Notes: generated from the letters alone by a model not told the origin. Counted from the first letter of the stretch, positions 49,897 through 59,354 are shown. The stretch is 64,000 bases of DNA from CAZBAF01 sp964490245 (GCA_964490245.1 CAZBAF010000002.1:90275-154274), one strand, 5' to 3'. Translations and numbers: made by a program.

Positions 49897-50976
49897 GTGG
49901 GCAGCAAAAATACTACACAGCTATTCTATAAAGACAAGCCGCTTTTCGGTCTTGATATTGGCTTTAACAGCATAAAAGTCATCCAGATCGAGCCTGGCGA
50001 CAAGGCCAGGAGCATTAGCGGCTACGGTGTGGCCCGGTTTGACTCCGACGCTATCAAAGACGGCGTCATCGTAGACTATGAGCCGCTGGCAAAGGCCGCC
50101 GTTGAACTGTTTCAGAACAATATAATCGGCACCATCAACACACGCCGCGTGGTTATGACCATACCCGCCTCAAAGGCCTACTCGCGCATCATCTCGCTCG
50201 AAGCCAAGCTCAGCAAAAACGAGCTGGAGGAGGCAATCCGCCTCGAGACAGAGCAGTACATCCCCATTCCTATCAGCGACCTCTACATCGACCACATGAC
50301 CACCAATATACGCGACGACAAGCACGAGGTACTGGTGGTGGCCGTGCCTAAAAAAATCATTGATTCCTATATGAAATTTGCCGAACTGACAGGCCTTGAG
50401 GTCTGCGCGCTTGAGACAACTATATCTGCCGCCAGCCGCATTATCTCGGTATCAGAGAACAGCGGCGACATCCCCACCATACTGATTGATTTGGGGTCAC
50501 TTTCAGTAGACCTGACCGTATTTGACCGCAACCTGGTCGTGAATGGCACCATACCTGGCGGCGGAGACGATTTCAGTACCCGTATCGCCGAGAAGCTCAG
50601 CATCCCTAAAGCTGAAGCCAACTCCATGAAGACAAAGTACGGCCTCGGCGTCAGCAAACGCCAAGAGGAAATACGCAGCGCCTTAAAGCCCCAGCTTGAT
50701 TCCCTGATAAAAGAAATCAGACGGGTCGTACGCTACTACGAAGAGCGTACCGACGGCAAAAGCAGTATCGGCCAGATCATCACCATGGGCGGCGGCGCCA
50801 ACATGCCGGGCCTGGTGGATTATCTGACCGACAACCTGCGCATCCCCACGCGCCTGTGTGATTTCTGGGGCAGTTTTGATCTGAACAAGCTACAGCCGCC
50901 GGCTGATGCGGAGCGGACACTGTACGTCACGGCTGCCGGCGCAGCTATTGTAAAACCAGGGGAGATCTGGCGATGA
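49897..50976 (+). CDS. pilM: Type IV pilus inner-membrane complex ATPase-like PilM
   Basis: 359 aa, GTG start; the nearby ATGs are out of frame or run into a stop. Actin-like fold: FGLDIGFNSIKVIQI, TILIDLGSLSVDLTVF, IITMGGGANMPGLVDYL. Cytoplasmic; binds the PilN N-terminus and ATP. Its stop overlaps the pilN start (ATGA). Confidence 0.94.
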   Translation: MGSKNTTQLFYKDKPLFGLDIGFNSIKVIQIEPGDKARSISGYGVARFDSDAIKDGVIVDYEPLAKAAVELFQNNIIGTINTRRVVMTIPASKAYSRIISLEAKLSKNELEEAIRLETEQYIPIPISDLYIDHMTTNIRDDKHEVLVVAVPKKIIDSYMKFAELTGLEVCALETTISAASRIISVSENSGDIPTILIDLGSLSVDLTVFDRNLVVNGTIPGGGDDFSTRIAEKLSIPKAEANSMKTKYGLGVSKRQEEIRSALKPQLDSLIKEIRRVVRYYEERTDGKSSIGQIITMGGGANMPGLVDYLTDNLRIPTRLCDFWGSFDLNKLQPPADAERTLYVTAAGAAIVKPGEIWR

Positions 50977-51569
50977 TCAACCTGATGCCCCCGGCCCAAA
51001 AAGAGGCCATCCTTTATGCCAGGCGCAACTCGCTCCTTATAAAATGGGCAACCGGTATCGCTGCCGCGGCCGCCGGACTGGTGCTAGTGACTGGCGGCGG
51101 CCTGTTCTACCTTAAGCAGGACAGTAAAGCCTATCAGGAATCAATCAGCCAGACCAAGTCGCACCTGGCTGCCCAGAACGAAGCCGAGGTCATCAGCCGG
51201 GCAGAAGAAATGAGCGGCAATCTGCAACTGGTTGTCGGTGTTTTATCCAACGAAGTCCTGTTCTCTAAGCTTTTGCAGGCCATGGGCCAAATCCTGCCGG
51301 CCGGCACCATACTGGAGAGCCTGACCCTCAGCAACACGCTGGAAGGCGGCATAGATCTGCAAATAGGCGCCTCCGGCTTTGAGTCGGGCGTACGCGCCCA
51401 GGCCAACCTGGCTGACCCCGCCAACAAAATCTTTGAAAAAGCCGATATCGGCGAGGTATCCTGTCCCCCGGAAAGTACCGACGCCTACCCCTGCAAAGTA
51501 GAGGTTCGGGCACTATTCGCCAAAGACAGCAGTCCGTTCCTTAAGCTCAACCAGGAGTCGGCCCCATGA
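50973..51569 (+). CDS. pilN: Type IV pilus assembly protein PilN
   Basis: 198 aa. The N-terminal MINLMPPAQKEAILYARRNS is the conserved PilM-binding INLLP-type peptide. One helix (WATGIAAAAAGLVLVTGGGLFYL), then a periplasmic-side coiled coil and ferredoxin-like domain. Overlaps pilO by four bases. Confidence 0.9.
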   Translation: MINLMPPAQKEAILYARRNSLLIKWATGIAAAAAGLVLVTGGGLFYLKQDSKAYQESISQTKSHLAAQNEAEVISRAEEMSGNLQLVVGVLSNEVLFSKLLQAMGQILPAGTILESLTLSNTLEGGIDLQIGASGFESGVRAQANLADPANKIFEKADIGEVSCPPESTDAYPCKVEVRALFAKDSSPFLKLNQESAP

Positions 51570-52177
51570 ATGCAAAACGAGTCTTCTACCTGGGACTGGG
51601 CGGCCTGATCGTTCTGATTGCATTGTGTGTTGCCGGCACCTATTACGCAAACAAGCGTATTCAAGCCGAAGGCAAAAAGCTGTACGAACTCAAGCTCGAA
51701 AGCAGCGTGCTCGAGCGCCAAAACAAAGCCCTCGAACAGGCCAAGCGTGATATCAGACAGTATGAGGAGCTGGAAAAAATTGCCAAAAGCGTCGTCCCGC
51801 AAGAAAAAGACCAGGCCCGCACCGTGCTTGAGCTGGTCAATCTTGCCGCCGAAGCCGGCATCCGTGTTACATCAGTCGAGTTCCCGCAGTCCGAACTGGG
51901 TCAGGCCGCCAGACGCGGCAGTAAAGCACCGGTGACAAACAATAACCTGACTCAGCTCACGCCCCTGACCAGCCCCAAAGGCGTCTACAGCATGCAGATC
52001 ACTGTCCAAGCTGACCCCCAGAGCCCCGTCTCGTACAACCAGCTCATTGATTACCTGACCAGGCTCGAGAACAACCGCCGCACCGCCCAGGTCACCAACA
52101 TCAGCATCTCTCCCTCCTCCGATAATCGCAGTCAAGTCACCTTTACGCTCAGTTTAAACAGCTTTGTAAAGCCATAA
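51566..52177 (+). CDS. pilO: Type IV pilus assembly protein PilO
   Basis: 203 aa bitopic membrane protein: helix YLGLGGLIVLIALCVAGTYY, coiled coil (KKLYELKLESSVLERQNKALEQ...), then an alpha-beta domain with YSMQITVQADPQSPVSYNQLIDYLTRLENN. It pairs with PilN in the alignment complex. No pilP or secretin pilQ follows, as expected for a single-membrane cell. Confidence 0.9.
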   Translation: MNAKRVFYLGLGGLIVLIALCVAGTYYANKRIQAEGKKLYELKLESSVLERQNKALEQAKRDIRQYEELEKIAKSVVPQEKDQARTVLELVNLAAEAGIRVTSVEFPQSELGQAARRGSKAPVTNNNLTQLTPLTSPKGVYSMQITVQADPQSPVSYNQLIDYLTRLENNRRTAQVTNISISPSSDNRSQVTFTLSLNSFVKP

Positions 52178-52188
52178 GGACCTAATCT

Positions 52189-52476
52189 GTGAAAGACCTC
52201 AAATCACTGGCAGTAAAAATCACCGGCGTCATCAGGCGCTACGCAGTTGTTTTGTGTTTTATTATCTTTGGCGCAATGTATGGCTATCTGGCTTACACCA
52301 GCAGCCAGCAGGCCATGTTCGAACCGTCAGAAACCGAGATAGCTGAACGCTTCAAGGGCGTCAAACGCCCCCGCGTGGACGAATCCGCCGCAGCCACATT
52401 AATGCGCCTGCAGGATCAGAACATTCAGGTCCAGACCTTGTTTAACGAAGCCCGCAACAACCCCTTCGCCGAATAA
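52189..52476 (+). CDS. Small membrane protein at the end of the pilus operon
   Basis: 95 aa, GTG start 11 bases after pilO. One helix (YAVVLCFIIFGAMYGYLAY) and an acidic/charged outer part (FEPSETEIAERFKGVKRPRV...). The position matches that of PilP in diderms, but there is no lipoprotein signal or PilP motif. Probably an accessory of the PilMNO complex. Confidence 0.75.
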   Translation: MKDLKSLAVKITGVIRRYAVVLCFIIFGAMYGYLAYTSSQQAMFEPSETEIAERFKGVKRPRVDESAAATLMRLQDQNIQVQTLFNEARNNPFAE

Positions 52477-52559
52477 ACCACTAATGGTATTATCTGCTAT
52501 TATTGAGGCTCAGAATCCGGACGGAAATTCATAAAAACACTTGTTTTTCCCGCGGGGGG

Positions 52560-52622
52560 AGAACAGCCCGGCAAAATGTATTCCATTTTACCGGCGCGCT
52601 GAGAGGAGTATGCCCCCTCTCA
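52560..52622 (-). repeat. R-family palindromic repeat, copy R4
   Basis: On the minus strand TTGAGAGG...CCTCTCAG, CGCGCCGG, hairpin CCGGTAAAAT/ATTTTGCCGG, GGGCTGTTCT. Between the pilus operon and a convergent membrane gene. Confidence 0.75.
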
Positions 52623-52639
52623 AGAGGCATGTCGTTTTT

Positions 52640-53260
52640 CTAGTTGCCGTGCTCAATCATATTCCGCTCGTGCGCCCCGACAATAACCTTTGAGGTCGTG
52701 TGCGGATCAGGCACAAAGTTAAAGCTATAGTTCTCTTGTTCGCCCGCTGTTTCTATCACCAGCGTGCCGTAATTAAAGAAGTGCGCAAACACACCCCGCT
52801 GCGTCACCGTCACATCCTGCACGTCACCTATCGACAACTGCGAGATCTTGCGGTGAAACAGGCTGATATACAGCGTTTGGGCAATTTTCTCGCTGGTCAC
52901 AAAGATAACATTACCTTTATACAAAAAGGCCGCAATCAGTGTAATAGCAATGGCACCAACCATCAGAAGCAGCCCAAAAAAGACCATATACAGGCGCAGG
53001 CTGTTGATATTACTGGTGTTCAGCGCGCTGTCAAAATCAGCGTAAGACACCGCAACCGTGACCGCCAGCATCATTAGCACCACAAAGCCGCCGGTTAACA
53101 GGATAAGAAGCAGCCCAAAGGGATGCTTGCGGACCTCGGCCAGCAGCTCTTCGTTCGAGTCAAACTCGATCAGGTGAAAATACTTTCGCCCCTCCGGTGA
53201 GAGACGCTTGGCCACCTGCGCACGATGTTTTTTGTCTTTTTCGCTTTCTCGCATATGCAA
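52640..53260 (-). CDS. PH-like domain membrane protein
   Basis: 206 aa. Two helices (LLLILLTGGFVVLMMLAVTVAVSYA and LYMVFFGLLLMVGAIAITLIAAFLYKGNVI) are followed by a bacterial PH-like domain (VIFVTSEKIAQTLYISLFHRKISQLSIGDVQDVTVTQRG). Similar proteins occur widely in monoderm and CPR bacteria with unknown roles at the membrane. MRESEK, two codons in, is an alternative start. Confidence 0.82.
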   Translation of the reverse strand: MHMRESEKDKKHRAQVAKRLSPEGRKYFHLIEFDSNEELLAEVRKHPFGLLLILLTGGFVVLMMLAVTVAVSYADFDSALNTSNINSLRLYMVFFGLLLMVGAIAITLIAAFLYKGNVIFVTSEKIAQTLYISLFHRKISQLSIGDVQDVTVTQRGVFAHFFNYGTLVIETAGEQENYSFNFVPDPHTTSKVIVGAHERNMIEHGN

Positions 53261-53395
53261 ATTATAGCGTACTATCTGTTATTTCCGAGCGTAACCATCA
53301 TTTTTACCAAAATTACACCCATAGCAAACAAGGGATTATTACAAGTATAACAAAAAGCTTACGCTTTGTCAACATATTATACAATAATTCCCCAT

Positions 53396-53416
53396 TTTCT
53401 GGGGTCAGAACCTAGA
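53396..53416. repeat. 21-bp repeat, copy 2
   Basis: Identical to 41104-41124, in the gap between the PH-domain gene start and the ruvB end. Confidence 0.6.
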
Positions 53417-53499
53417 AAGGTTAGATGCGGGTATATAGGGGTTCGGGCAATGTTTGGGCGGAATGATTTATCTGGAGTGTAGCCCGCCTATAGGTTTAG

Positions 53500-54531
53500 T
53501 TATAGGAGTGTGGGGTTGTCGGTGCCGGCGGGGTTTTTGCCGAGGTGCTTGCAGGCGCGGTGCGTTACCTTGCGGCCGCGCGGTGTGCGCTCCAACAGGC
53601 CGATTTGCAGCAGGTATGGCTCGTAAAAGTCCTCGATAGTGGTCATCTCGTCGCCGGTCAGTGCGGCCAATGTGTTCAGGCCAACCGGGTTTTGGCCGTA
53701 GTTGTCTATCATGCGCTCCAGCAGGTGCCGGTCAGCAGGATCCAGACCCAGCTCGTCTATCTCGAGCAGCTGCAGTGCAGCATGGGTGATTTCGGTATCG
53801 ATAATGCCGTCGCCGTTGACATCGGCATAATCGCGCACGCGCTTCAAAAGGCGGTTGGCAATACGCGGGGTCAGCCGGGCGCGGGTCGACAAAAGCGTGG
53901 CCGCTTCGGGGTGGATTTTGCTGTTTAAAATATCAGCCGCGCGTATGATAATGCGGGCAATCTCATCCGGAGTATAAAATTCCAGCCGGTGCATCATGCC
54001 AAAGCGGTCACGCAAAGGCGCCGCCAACGCACCGGTGCGGGTAGTGGCGCCGATAAGCGTGAACTTGGGCACATCCAGCCGCAAACTGCGCGCACTCGGC
54101 CCCTTGCCCAGCATAATATCAATCTTGTAATCCTCCATGGCGCTATACAGCACCTCCTCAACACTGCGGTGCAGGCGGTGAATTTCGTCAATGAATAAAA
54201 TATCGCCGTCCTGCAGATTGGTCAGCAGGCTGGCCAGATCCCCTGCCCGCTCAATGGCCGGGCCGGATGTGACGCGGATCTGCGCACCCATTTCGTTGGC
54301 GATTACACTGGCCATAGTCGTCTTGCCCAGACCCGGCGGGCCGTACAGCAGAATGTGGTCCAGCGGTTCGCCGCGTTTTTTGGCTGCGTCTATCGCCAGT
54401 TTTAGATTCTGCTTAAGCCGCTCCTGGCCGATATAGCTGGCAAAATCCCGCGGCCGCAGCGTAATCTCCAGCTCGACTTCCTGCTGGTCGTCGTCAGATA
54501 TGGTTGTAGTTATAATCCGTTCAATCGCCAC
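53500..54531 (-). CDS. ruvB: Holliday junction branch-migration helicase RuvB
   Basis: 343 aa. RPRDFASYIGQ, Walker A GPPGLGKTT (64-72), Walker B ILFIDEIHRL, sensor GATTRTGAL, arginine finger region PLRDRFGM, C-terminal winged helix ending PRGRKVTHRACKHLG. A hexameric motor working with RuvA. Confidence 0.97.
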   Translation of the reverse strand: MAIERIITTTISDDDQQEVELEITLRPRDFASYIGQERLKQNLKLAIDAAKKRGEPLDHILLYGPPGLGKTTMASVIANEMGAQIRVTSGPAIERAGDLASLLTNLQDGDILFIDEIHRLHRSVEEVLYSAMEDYKIDIMLGKGPSARSLRLDVPKFTLIGATTRTGALAAPLRDRFGMMHRLEFYTPDEIARIIIRAADILNSKIHPEAATLLSTRARLTPRIANRLLKRVRDYADVNGDGIIDTEITHAALQLLEIDELGLDPADRHLLERMIDNYGQNPVGLNTLAALTGDEMTTIEDFYEPYLLQIGLLERTPRGRKVTHRACKHLGKNPAGTDNPTLL

Positions 54532-54535
54532 GAGT

Positions 54536-54949
54536 TTATTTTACCTTGCTTAGATCACCGTTTATGACAATTGGGTTCATAGCGATGATTTCGGTACCAT
54601 AATAGGGCATGTCCGGGATAGGGTTCATAAGAAATATCTTTTGGTTGAGCACGTGTGCGAAGCCCATCTCCAAAAATGCATTGCCGCCGATGTAATTTTT
54701 TATTCCATGCTTATCAAGATTGACGACCACCAGCGCATCGGCGTCCTGCATTGGGTTCCAAAATTCACGAATCGCATCCTGTGTATACTTGTGATGCAGT
54801 TTGAGTTCTTCCTTCTCGTCATCTGTCTTACCGACATAGGCTTCCTTAAATTTGCTCATAAAGACAGTGTGACCCATCTGCTCCAACTCATCGCACACCG
54901 CCATCATCTGTTCAGTAAACTGCATACTGCCTGCAACACCTATTTTCAT
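54536..54949 (-). CDS. Nucleoside 2-deoxyribosyltransferase-like protein
   Basis: 137 aa. IGVAGSMQFTEQMMAVCDEL at the N-terminus and DADALVVVNLDKHGIKNYIGGNAFLEMGFAHVLNQKIFLMNPIPD match the Rossmann-like fold of YtoQ/nucleoside 2-deoxyribosyltransferase relatives. It lies between ruvA and ruvB, with an ATGA overlap with ruvA, so it is made with them. No evidence of a role in recombination; nucleotide salvage is possible. Confidence 0.78.
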   Translation of the reverse strand: MKIGVAGSMQFTEQMMAVCDELEQMGHTVFMSKFKEAYVGKTDDEKEELKLHHKYTQDAIREFWNPMQDADALVVVNLDKHGIKNYIGGNAFLEMGFAHVLNQKIFLMNPIPDMPYYGTEIIAMNPIVINGDLSKVK

Positions 54950-55527
54950 CGCTTTCCTTTCAGTGCCAGTTTTATGCGGTCTTCGGTTGGGAGGGAGTTG
55001 TCGATGTCCTTAAGCGCCAGCATGGCATCGGCGTCCGAATACCCCAATGCCACCAGCGCCTGTGCGGCCTCGTCGAGCATATTCACGCCCGGGCGGGTGA
55101 CAATGCCTTCGGCTGCTTCTGATGCAGAAATACCGACTTTGTCGCGCAACTCAACCACAATCTGTTCGGCGGCGCGTTTGCCGACACCTTTGGCACTTTG
55201 CAGTAGCTTGACATCGCCATTGGCAATCGCCAGCCGCACCGTATCGGCCGTGCCGATATCCAGCACCGCCATAGCGACCTTTGGCCCGACGCCCTTAACG
55301 CCAAGCAGCTGCTCAAACAAAAACTTGGTGTCAGGCAGGATAAATCCGAACAGATCATACGCCTGCTCGCGCACGTGTTCGTAGATGTATACTTTGGCCT
55401 GTTCACCGGTTTGCAGGCGGCCGTAATCTTCGGCCGTTACCTGCAAACCATAGCCAACACCATGCACATCCAAAACAACTTGGCTGAGCAGTTTTTCGCT
55501 GACTATACCAGATAATGTTGCAATCAT
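54946..55527 (-). CDS. ruvA: Holliday junction DNA-binding protein RuvA
   Basis: 193 aa. N-terminal OB domain (MIATLSGIVSEKLLSQVVLDVHGVGYGL), two helix-hairpin-helix motifs (LLGVKGVGPKVAMAVL, LQSAKGVGKRAAEQIVVEL) and a C-terminal three-helix domain (DEAAQALVALGYSDADAMLAL). Tetramer gripping four-way junctions. Confidence 0.96.
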   Translation of the reverse strand: MIATLSGIVSEKLLSQVVLDVHGVGYGLQVTAEDYGRLQTGEQAKVYIYEHVREQAYDLFGFILPDTKFLFEQLLGVKGVGPKVAMAVLDIGTADTVRLAIANGDVKLLQSAKGVGKRAAEQIVVELRDKVGISASEAAEGIVTRPGVNMLDEAAQALVALGYSDADAMLALKDIDNSLPTEDRIKLALKGKR

Positions 55528-55556
55528 CTGGCTCTATTATGACACAAAAGGCGCTG

Positions 55557-55934
55557 CTAGACTTGGGGACTTGCCGGCGGAGTCTGGTCCGCAGGCTGAT
55601 CCTGGTCCATTACCCCTGGGACAGCGTCGGTCGGTGGCACGGGTGCTCCGGTTACCGGGGGCGCTTGTGGCACGTCAACAGCCTGAGCCTCACCGGCTTG
55701 GTCGGCGGCAGCCTCAGCCTGTTCTGCTGGTACAGCCGATTCTACCGGTGCGGGCGGCACGGGTGCTTCGGATGGAGCGGCAGGCGCACCCTCTGCAGGC
55801 GGCGTGAATAATTCGGCAGGAGAAGGCGGCACTGGCGGCGCCGGTTCAGCAGGAGCCGGCGGCACCTGCTGATCTGCAGGGTCCTGTGATGGTGCTGCTG
55901 GCTGTTGCGGATCTTGTGGTGTTTGTGGAGGCAT
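55557..55934 (-). CDS. Proline/alanine-rich low-complexity protein
   Basis: 125 aa composed almost wholly of Pro, Ala, Gln, Val and acidic residues; disordered. GGAAGGAAG upstream of the ATG. No signal peptide or helix. Similar spacers occur as cytosolic tails of CPR proteins. Function unknown. The antisense frames are shadows. Confidence 0.65.
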   Translation of the reverse strand: MPPQTPQDPQQPAAPSQDPADQQVPPAPAEPAPPVPPSPAELFTPPAEGAPAAPSEAPVPPAPVESAVPAEQAEAAADQAGEAQAVDVPQAPPVTGAPVPPTDAVPGVMDQDQPADQTPPASPQV

Positions 55935-56032
55935 GTTTGTCTTCCTTCCTGTTAGTACTAATGCTTACACCGTACCATGCTCTTGTGCTCTTGCCAAATT
56001 TGCCGGTGTTGGTAAGTTTGCCGTCGTCCGGA

Positions 56033-56959
56033 CTATGCTGACGGGTGACTTGAGTGCCCTTTGGGGTGCTTGCTGACCTCGTTGGCGGTAATAATAGCGT
56101 TACGCATTTGCTCGCTGATGTCGCCCATGCCGCCCGGGCTGTGCGGAATAAGTATGGTGTTGCTCTTGCTGGAAAGACCGATGTCTTTAATGGTGTCAAA
56201 ATACTGAGTCATCAGCACCAGGTTCATGACATCTTCTGCCTTAGTGCCCTGAACTTTTTCGCTAAAGTTCTCGACTGATTCCTTCAGACCGTCAATAATC
56301 GCCTTGCGCTGATTGGCAATACCCTGACCCTGCAAGGCCTTGCTCTCGGCCTCACCCTCAGCCGCTTTAACCACGCGGATTTTGTCGGCCTCGGCCTGCT
56401 CAACCGCAGCCACACGCAGACGCTGGGCGGCATTGATCTCGTTCATACTGGCTTTAACCTTAGCGTCCGGATCGATATCCGTGACTAGCGCCTTGACAAT
56501 GCCATAGCCAAAGTCATCCATAATTTGTTCGAGCTCGGCTTTAACAGCTTGGGCAATATCGTCCTTTGTCTCAAAAACCTGATCAAGAATAATGCCCGGC
56601 ACGCGCGCACGTACGGTATCAAATACAAATGAGGTGATCTGTGCCTGCGGATCCTGCAAACGGTAAAAGGCGTCAACGGTCTTGTTGGGCAGCACATAGT
56701 ACTGCACGCTGACCACCACAAAGATAAACACGTTGTCTTTGGTTTTGGTCTCGACCCGCACGTCCAGCTGCTGCACACGCAGGTTCAGCCGGCCGGCAAT
56801 GTGATCAATAAAGGGGATTTTAAAGTTAAGCCCGGCCGAACTGGCTTTTTTAAATTTGCCGAACCGCTCAACAATCGCCACCGATTGCTGCTTGACCGTA
56901 AACAGACCGGTTGCAATCAGAATGACAATTAGAACACCCAAAAATATAAGCCAGCCCAT
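56033..56959 (-). CDS. SPFH/stomatin-type membrane protein
   Basis: 308 aa. N-terminal helix WLIFLGVLIVILIATGLFTV, then the Band-7 domain (VAIVERFGKFKKASSAGLNFKIPFIDHIAGRLNLR... DVRVETKTKDNVFI) and a coiled tail with MNEINAAQRLRVAAVEQAEADKIRVVKAAEGEAESKALQGQG. It resembles QmcA/stomatin-like scaffolds of membrane microdomains. No NfeD partner is adjacent. Confidence 0.92.
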   Translation of the reverse strand: MGWLIFLGVLIVILIATGLFTVKQQSVAIVERFGKFKKASSAGLNFKIPFIDHIAGRLNLRVQQLDVRVETKTKDNVFIFVVVSVQYYVLPNKTVDAFYRLQDPQAQITSFVFDTVRARVPGIILDQVFETKDDIAQAVKAELEQIMDDFGYGIVKALVTDIDPDAKVKASMNEINAAQRLRVAAVEQAEADKIRVVKAAEGEAESKALQGQGIANQRKAIIDGLKESVENFSEKVQGTKAEDVMNLVLMTQYFDTIKDIGLSSKSNTILIPHSPGGMGDISEQMRNAIITANEVSKHPKGHSSHPSA

Positions 56960-57082
56960 GGAACCCTCCTCTAAAGTCTATGTACTTAAGAAGTATAATT
57001 GCTGGACGCTAAAAAATCTATCGCACACCTCCTAAAGACCGGCAAAACAGCCTTGCTAACAGCCCTAAAGTCACCTGAAAGA

Positions 57083-57559
57083 TTATTTGGCCCGGATAGT
57101 CTGGGCGTGGGTCAGGGCGCAGGCAATGGCATCGGCGCAGTCATCGGGCTTAGGCACTTCTTTAAGCTGCAGAATAATCCGCACCATCTCCTGGATTTGC
57201 TTTTTATCGGCCCGGCCGTAGCCAGTCAGCGCCTGTTTGATTTGCAGCGGCGTGTATTCGGCAATTTTAAGCCCGGCCTGCATGCCGCACAGCAAGACCA
57301 CGCCGCGGGCCTGCGCCACCGTCATGGCCGTGGTTACATTCTGGGCAAAAAACAGTTTTTCGACTGCCATTTCGGCAGGTTTTGTATCAGCAATGATATT
57401 TGTCAGCTCGTCATAAATCGTCTGCAGGCGCACGGCGTCGTCCTCTTTAACAGGCGTGCGTATTACGCCGCCGTCCACCAGCTGCGCTTTACCCTTGCTG
57501 GCTTCGATAATCCCAAACCCCAATATCCCCGTACCGGGATCAATGCCGATTATTCTCAT
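57083..57559 (-). CDS. ruvC: Holliday junction resolvase RuvC
   Basis: 158 aa RNase-H-fold nuclease. Acidic residues: Asp7 in GIDPG, Glu67 in AVEKLFFAQN, Asp140/Asp143 in PDDCADAIACA. It cuts junctions moved by RuvAB. Overlaps the upstream peptidase gene (ATGA). Unlike the classic ruvC-ruvA-ruvB cluster it is 1.5 kb away. Confidence 0.96.
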   Translation of the reverse strand: MRIIGIDPGTGILGFGIIEASKGKAQLVDGGVIRTPVKEDDAVRLQTIYDELTNIIADTKPAEMAVEKLFFAQNVTTAMTVAQARGVVLLCGMQAGLKIAEYTPLQIKQALTGYGRADKKQIQEMVRIILQLKEVPKPDDCADAIACALTHAQTIRAK

Positions 57560-58197
57560 GTTAAAAGCTCGCGCCTGTCCCCATTCAACACCAGTACCTG
57601 GCCGTCAACGAGTTTTTCATATTTTACGTGCGTTTCGCTGTGCTCCAGCGCGTCTGCCATTCTTTGAGCATCCGCACCAAACCAGTCCGATCCCCAGTGC
57701 GGTACCACCACTGTATCAATTAAGCCCAGCCCGTCCCATATGACGTCTGATCTGTATACCCGCTTCACCTCTGCAGGGTCATCGCCATGCTCTGTACCAC
57801 AAAGCGTCGGTCCTGCAACAACTGCGCCTGCGCTTGATCCCCCATAAGCAATCTCGTTGCCGGCTACTTTAGCCGCCAGAATCGTATCAAAGTTACTAAG
57901 CCTCATGGCTGATCGCAACAAAAAAGTGTTCCCGCCCGCGCACCAGACCAATCCATAGCCATCTAAAATAGTTTTTGGAGCTTTGCTGTCAAAATAATCA
58001 CGTAAATCCAGCTCCGTAAACCTAAAACCAAGTGACTCAAACTGCCGTTTATGTTCGGCGACTTTTTCACGCCGCTCCGCGGCAGTTATAAAATCTTTCG
58101 CATTACCGATATACGCCACCTGTTTGTTTTTGCCTGTCAACGCAACAAGCGCTTCCGGGTGTTTGCCAAAATTTTCAGATGATAAAAACAGTCGCAT
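57556..58197 (-). CDS. Peptidase S51 family protein (dipeptidase E-like)
   Basis: 213 aa. Nucleophile motif AYGGSSAGAVVAGP with the elbow Ser, plus WCAGGNTFLLRSAM and VVPHWGSDW, typical of the class-I amidotransferase-like fold of aspartyl dipeptidases and cyanophycinases. Soluble. Peptide salvage is the likely role. Confidence 0.87.
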   Translation of the reverse strand: MRLFLSSENFGKHPEALVALTGKNKQVAYIGNAKDFITAAERREKVAEHKRQFESLGFRFTELDLRDYFDSKAPKTILDGYGLVWCAGGNTFLLRSAMRLSNFDTILAAKVAGNEIAYGGSSAGAVVAGPTLCGTEHGDDPAEVKRVYRSDVIWDGLGLIDTVVVPHWGSDWFGADAQRMADALEHSETHVKYEKLVDGQVLVLNGDRRELLT

Positions 58198-58262
58198 GGC
58201 TACACTATAGCAAAGTCGGACGTAGTTGCTTTGCCGTGCCTATCAGGCGGTTTTTGCCCGGA

Positions 58263-58580
58263 TTAGCGCACCTGGCGCTTGCTTATGCGTCTTCCGGCTG
58301 TGTTGCTTGCAATAAGCAAAATAAGCGCCGATGAAAAACCTATCAGGAAATCAATGACAGCAATTTTTGGATCGTTTTTTAAGTTTAGACTTTTGATAGC
58401 TTCGGGTCTATTGTATTCGTAGTCATCGGGCGACTCTTTCCAGACGAGCGGGAAACCCTTCTGGGTACCTGTCAGATCCAGGCAATCTGGAGCATTCATA
58501 CAAAAACACATTGGGCAACTCGCCGGAATCAGCACCTTGCCGCTTCTTGTTACTTGCGTAAAGGCAATTCCTAGCAGCAA
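58263..58580 (-). CDS. Small exported or membrane protein, unknown
   Basis: 105 aa as drawn from a TTG. The frame continues upstream as a hydrophobic stretch (PVVITAILLLSLLLGIAF) without a standard start codon, so the true start is unclear. The middle part has three Cys (PASCPMCFCMNAPDC), possibly disulphide-bonded outside. A C-terminal helix (IDFLIGFSSALILLIASNTAG) and a basic tail follow. Confidence 0.55.
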   Translation of the reverse strand: MLLGIAFTQVTRSGKVLIPASCPMCFCMNAPDCLDLTGTQKGFPLVWKESPDDYEYNRPEAIKSLNLKNDPKIAVIDFLIGFSSALILLIASNTAGRRISKRQVR

Positions 58581-58629
58581 GGACAGAAGAAGTATGGCCG
58601 TGATTACAACTGGCTTTTTACCTGCATAC

Positions 58630-59340
58630 CTAAACTATATCAAAGTTGGTGTAGGTGTTCGTGACATCATCAAGATCTTCCAGTGCGTCCATGAGGCGTT
58701 CGATTTTACCCTGAGTTTCGGCATCGGCGATTTCAATGGTGTTGTTCGGCTCGTAAGACAGCTCTGCTTCGATGACCTCGATCTCGGCGGCCTTCAGGCC
58801 GTCCCGCACTTTTGCCAGGTCGGTCGGGGCAGTATAGATAATTGATTCTTCGCCCTCTTCCTGCACGTCCTCTGCGCCGGCATCAAGTGCGGTCAACATT
58901 AGATCATCACCGCCGCCCTTTACCCGGATTACGCCCTTGCGGGTAAACTGGAAAGCCACGGCGCCCTTCTCGGCAATGCTGCCGCCGTGCTTGTTAAACG
59001 CGTTTTTAACCTCCGGATAGGTGCGGTTTAGATTATCCGTAGCACACTCAACCAGTATCGCCACGCCGCCGGGGCCATAACCCTCGTACAATACCTCTTG
59101 CAGCTGAGCGGCGGACTTATCTGCCACGCGCTGAATGGCGCGCTCAATATTGGCCAGGGGCATGTTGGCGGCTTTGGCTTTTTCTATGGTCATGGCCAGG
59201 GTAGGGTTAAGGGCCGGATCGGCACCGCCGCGCGCCGCAATGGCAATCTGGTTACCCAGACGCGTAAAAACCGCCCCCCGCTTTGCATCGGTGACTGCTT
59301 TTGCCCGTTTAATTTGCGCCCATTTACTATGTCCGGCCAT
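58630..59340 (-). CDS. YebC/TACO1-family protein
   Basis: 236 aa. Starts MAGHSKWAQIKRAKAV, the family hallmark, with LYEGYGPGGVAILVECATDN and LNRTYPEVKNAFNKHGGSI. Members act in translation of proline-rich stretches or as regulators near ruvC. Here it is close to ruvC but not adjacent. The many Pro-rich proteins nearby fit the translation role. Confidence 0.95.
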   Translation of the reverse strand: MAGHSKWAQIKRAKAVTDAKRGAVFTRLGNQIAIAARGGADPALNPTLAMTIEKAKAANMPLANIERAIQRVADKSAAQLQEVLYEGYGPGGVAILVECATDNLNRTYPEVKNAFNKHGGSIAEKGAVAFQFTRKGVIRVKGGGDDLMLTALDAGAEDVQEEGEESIIYTAPTDLAKVRDGLKAAEIEVIEAELSYEPNNTIEIADAETQGKIERLMDALEDLDDVTNTYTNFDIV

Positions 59341-59354
59341 GTATTAACCTCTCG

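Noticed and set aside
55571..55807. Plus-strand frames opposite the Pro/Ala-rich gene
   Set aside because: Shadows of a low-complexity GC-rich sequence; the minus frame has the ribosome-binding site.
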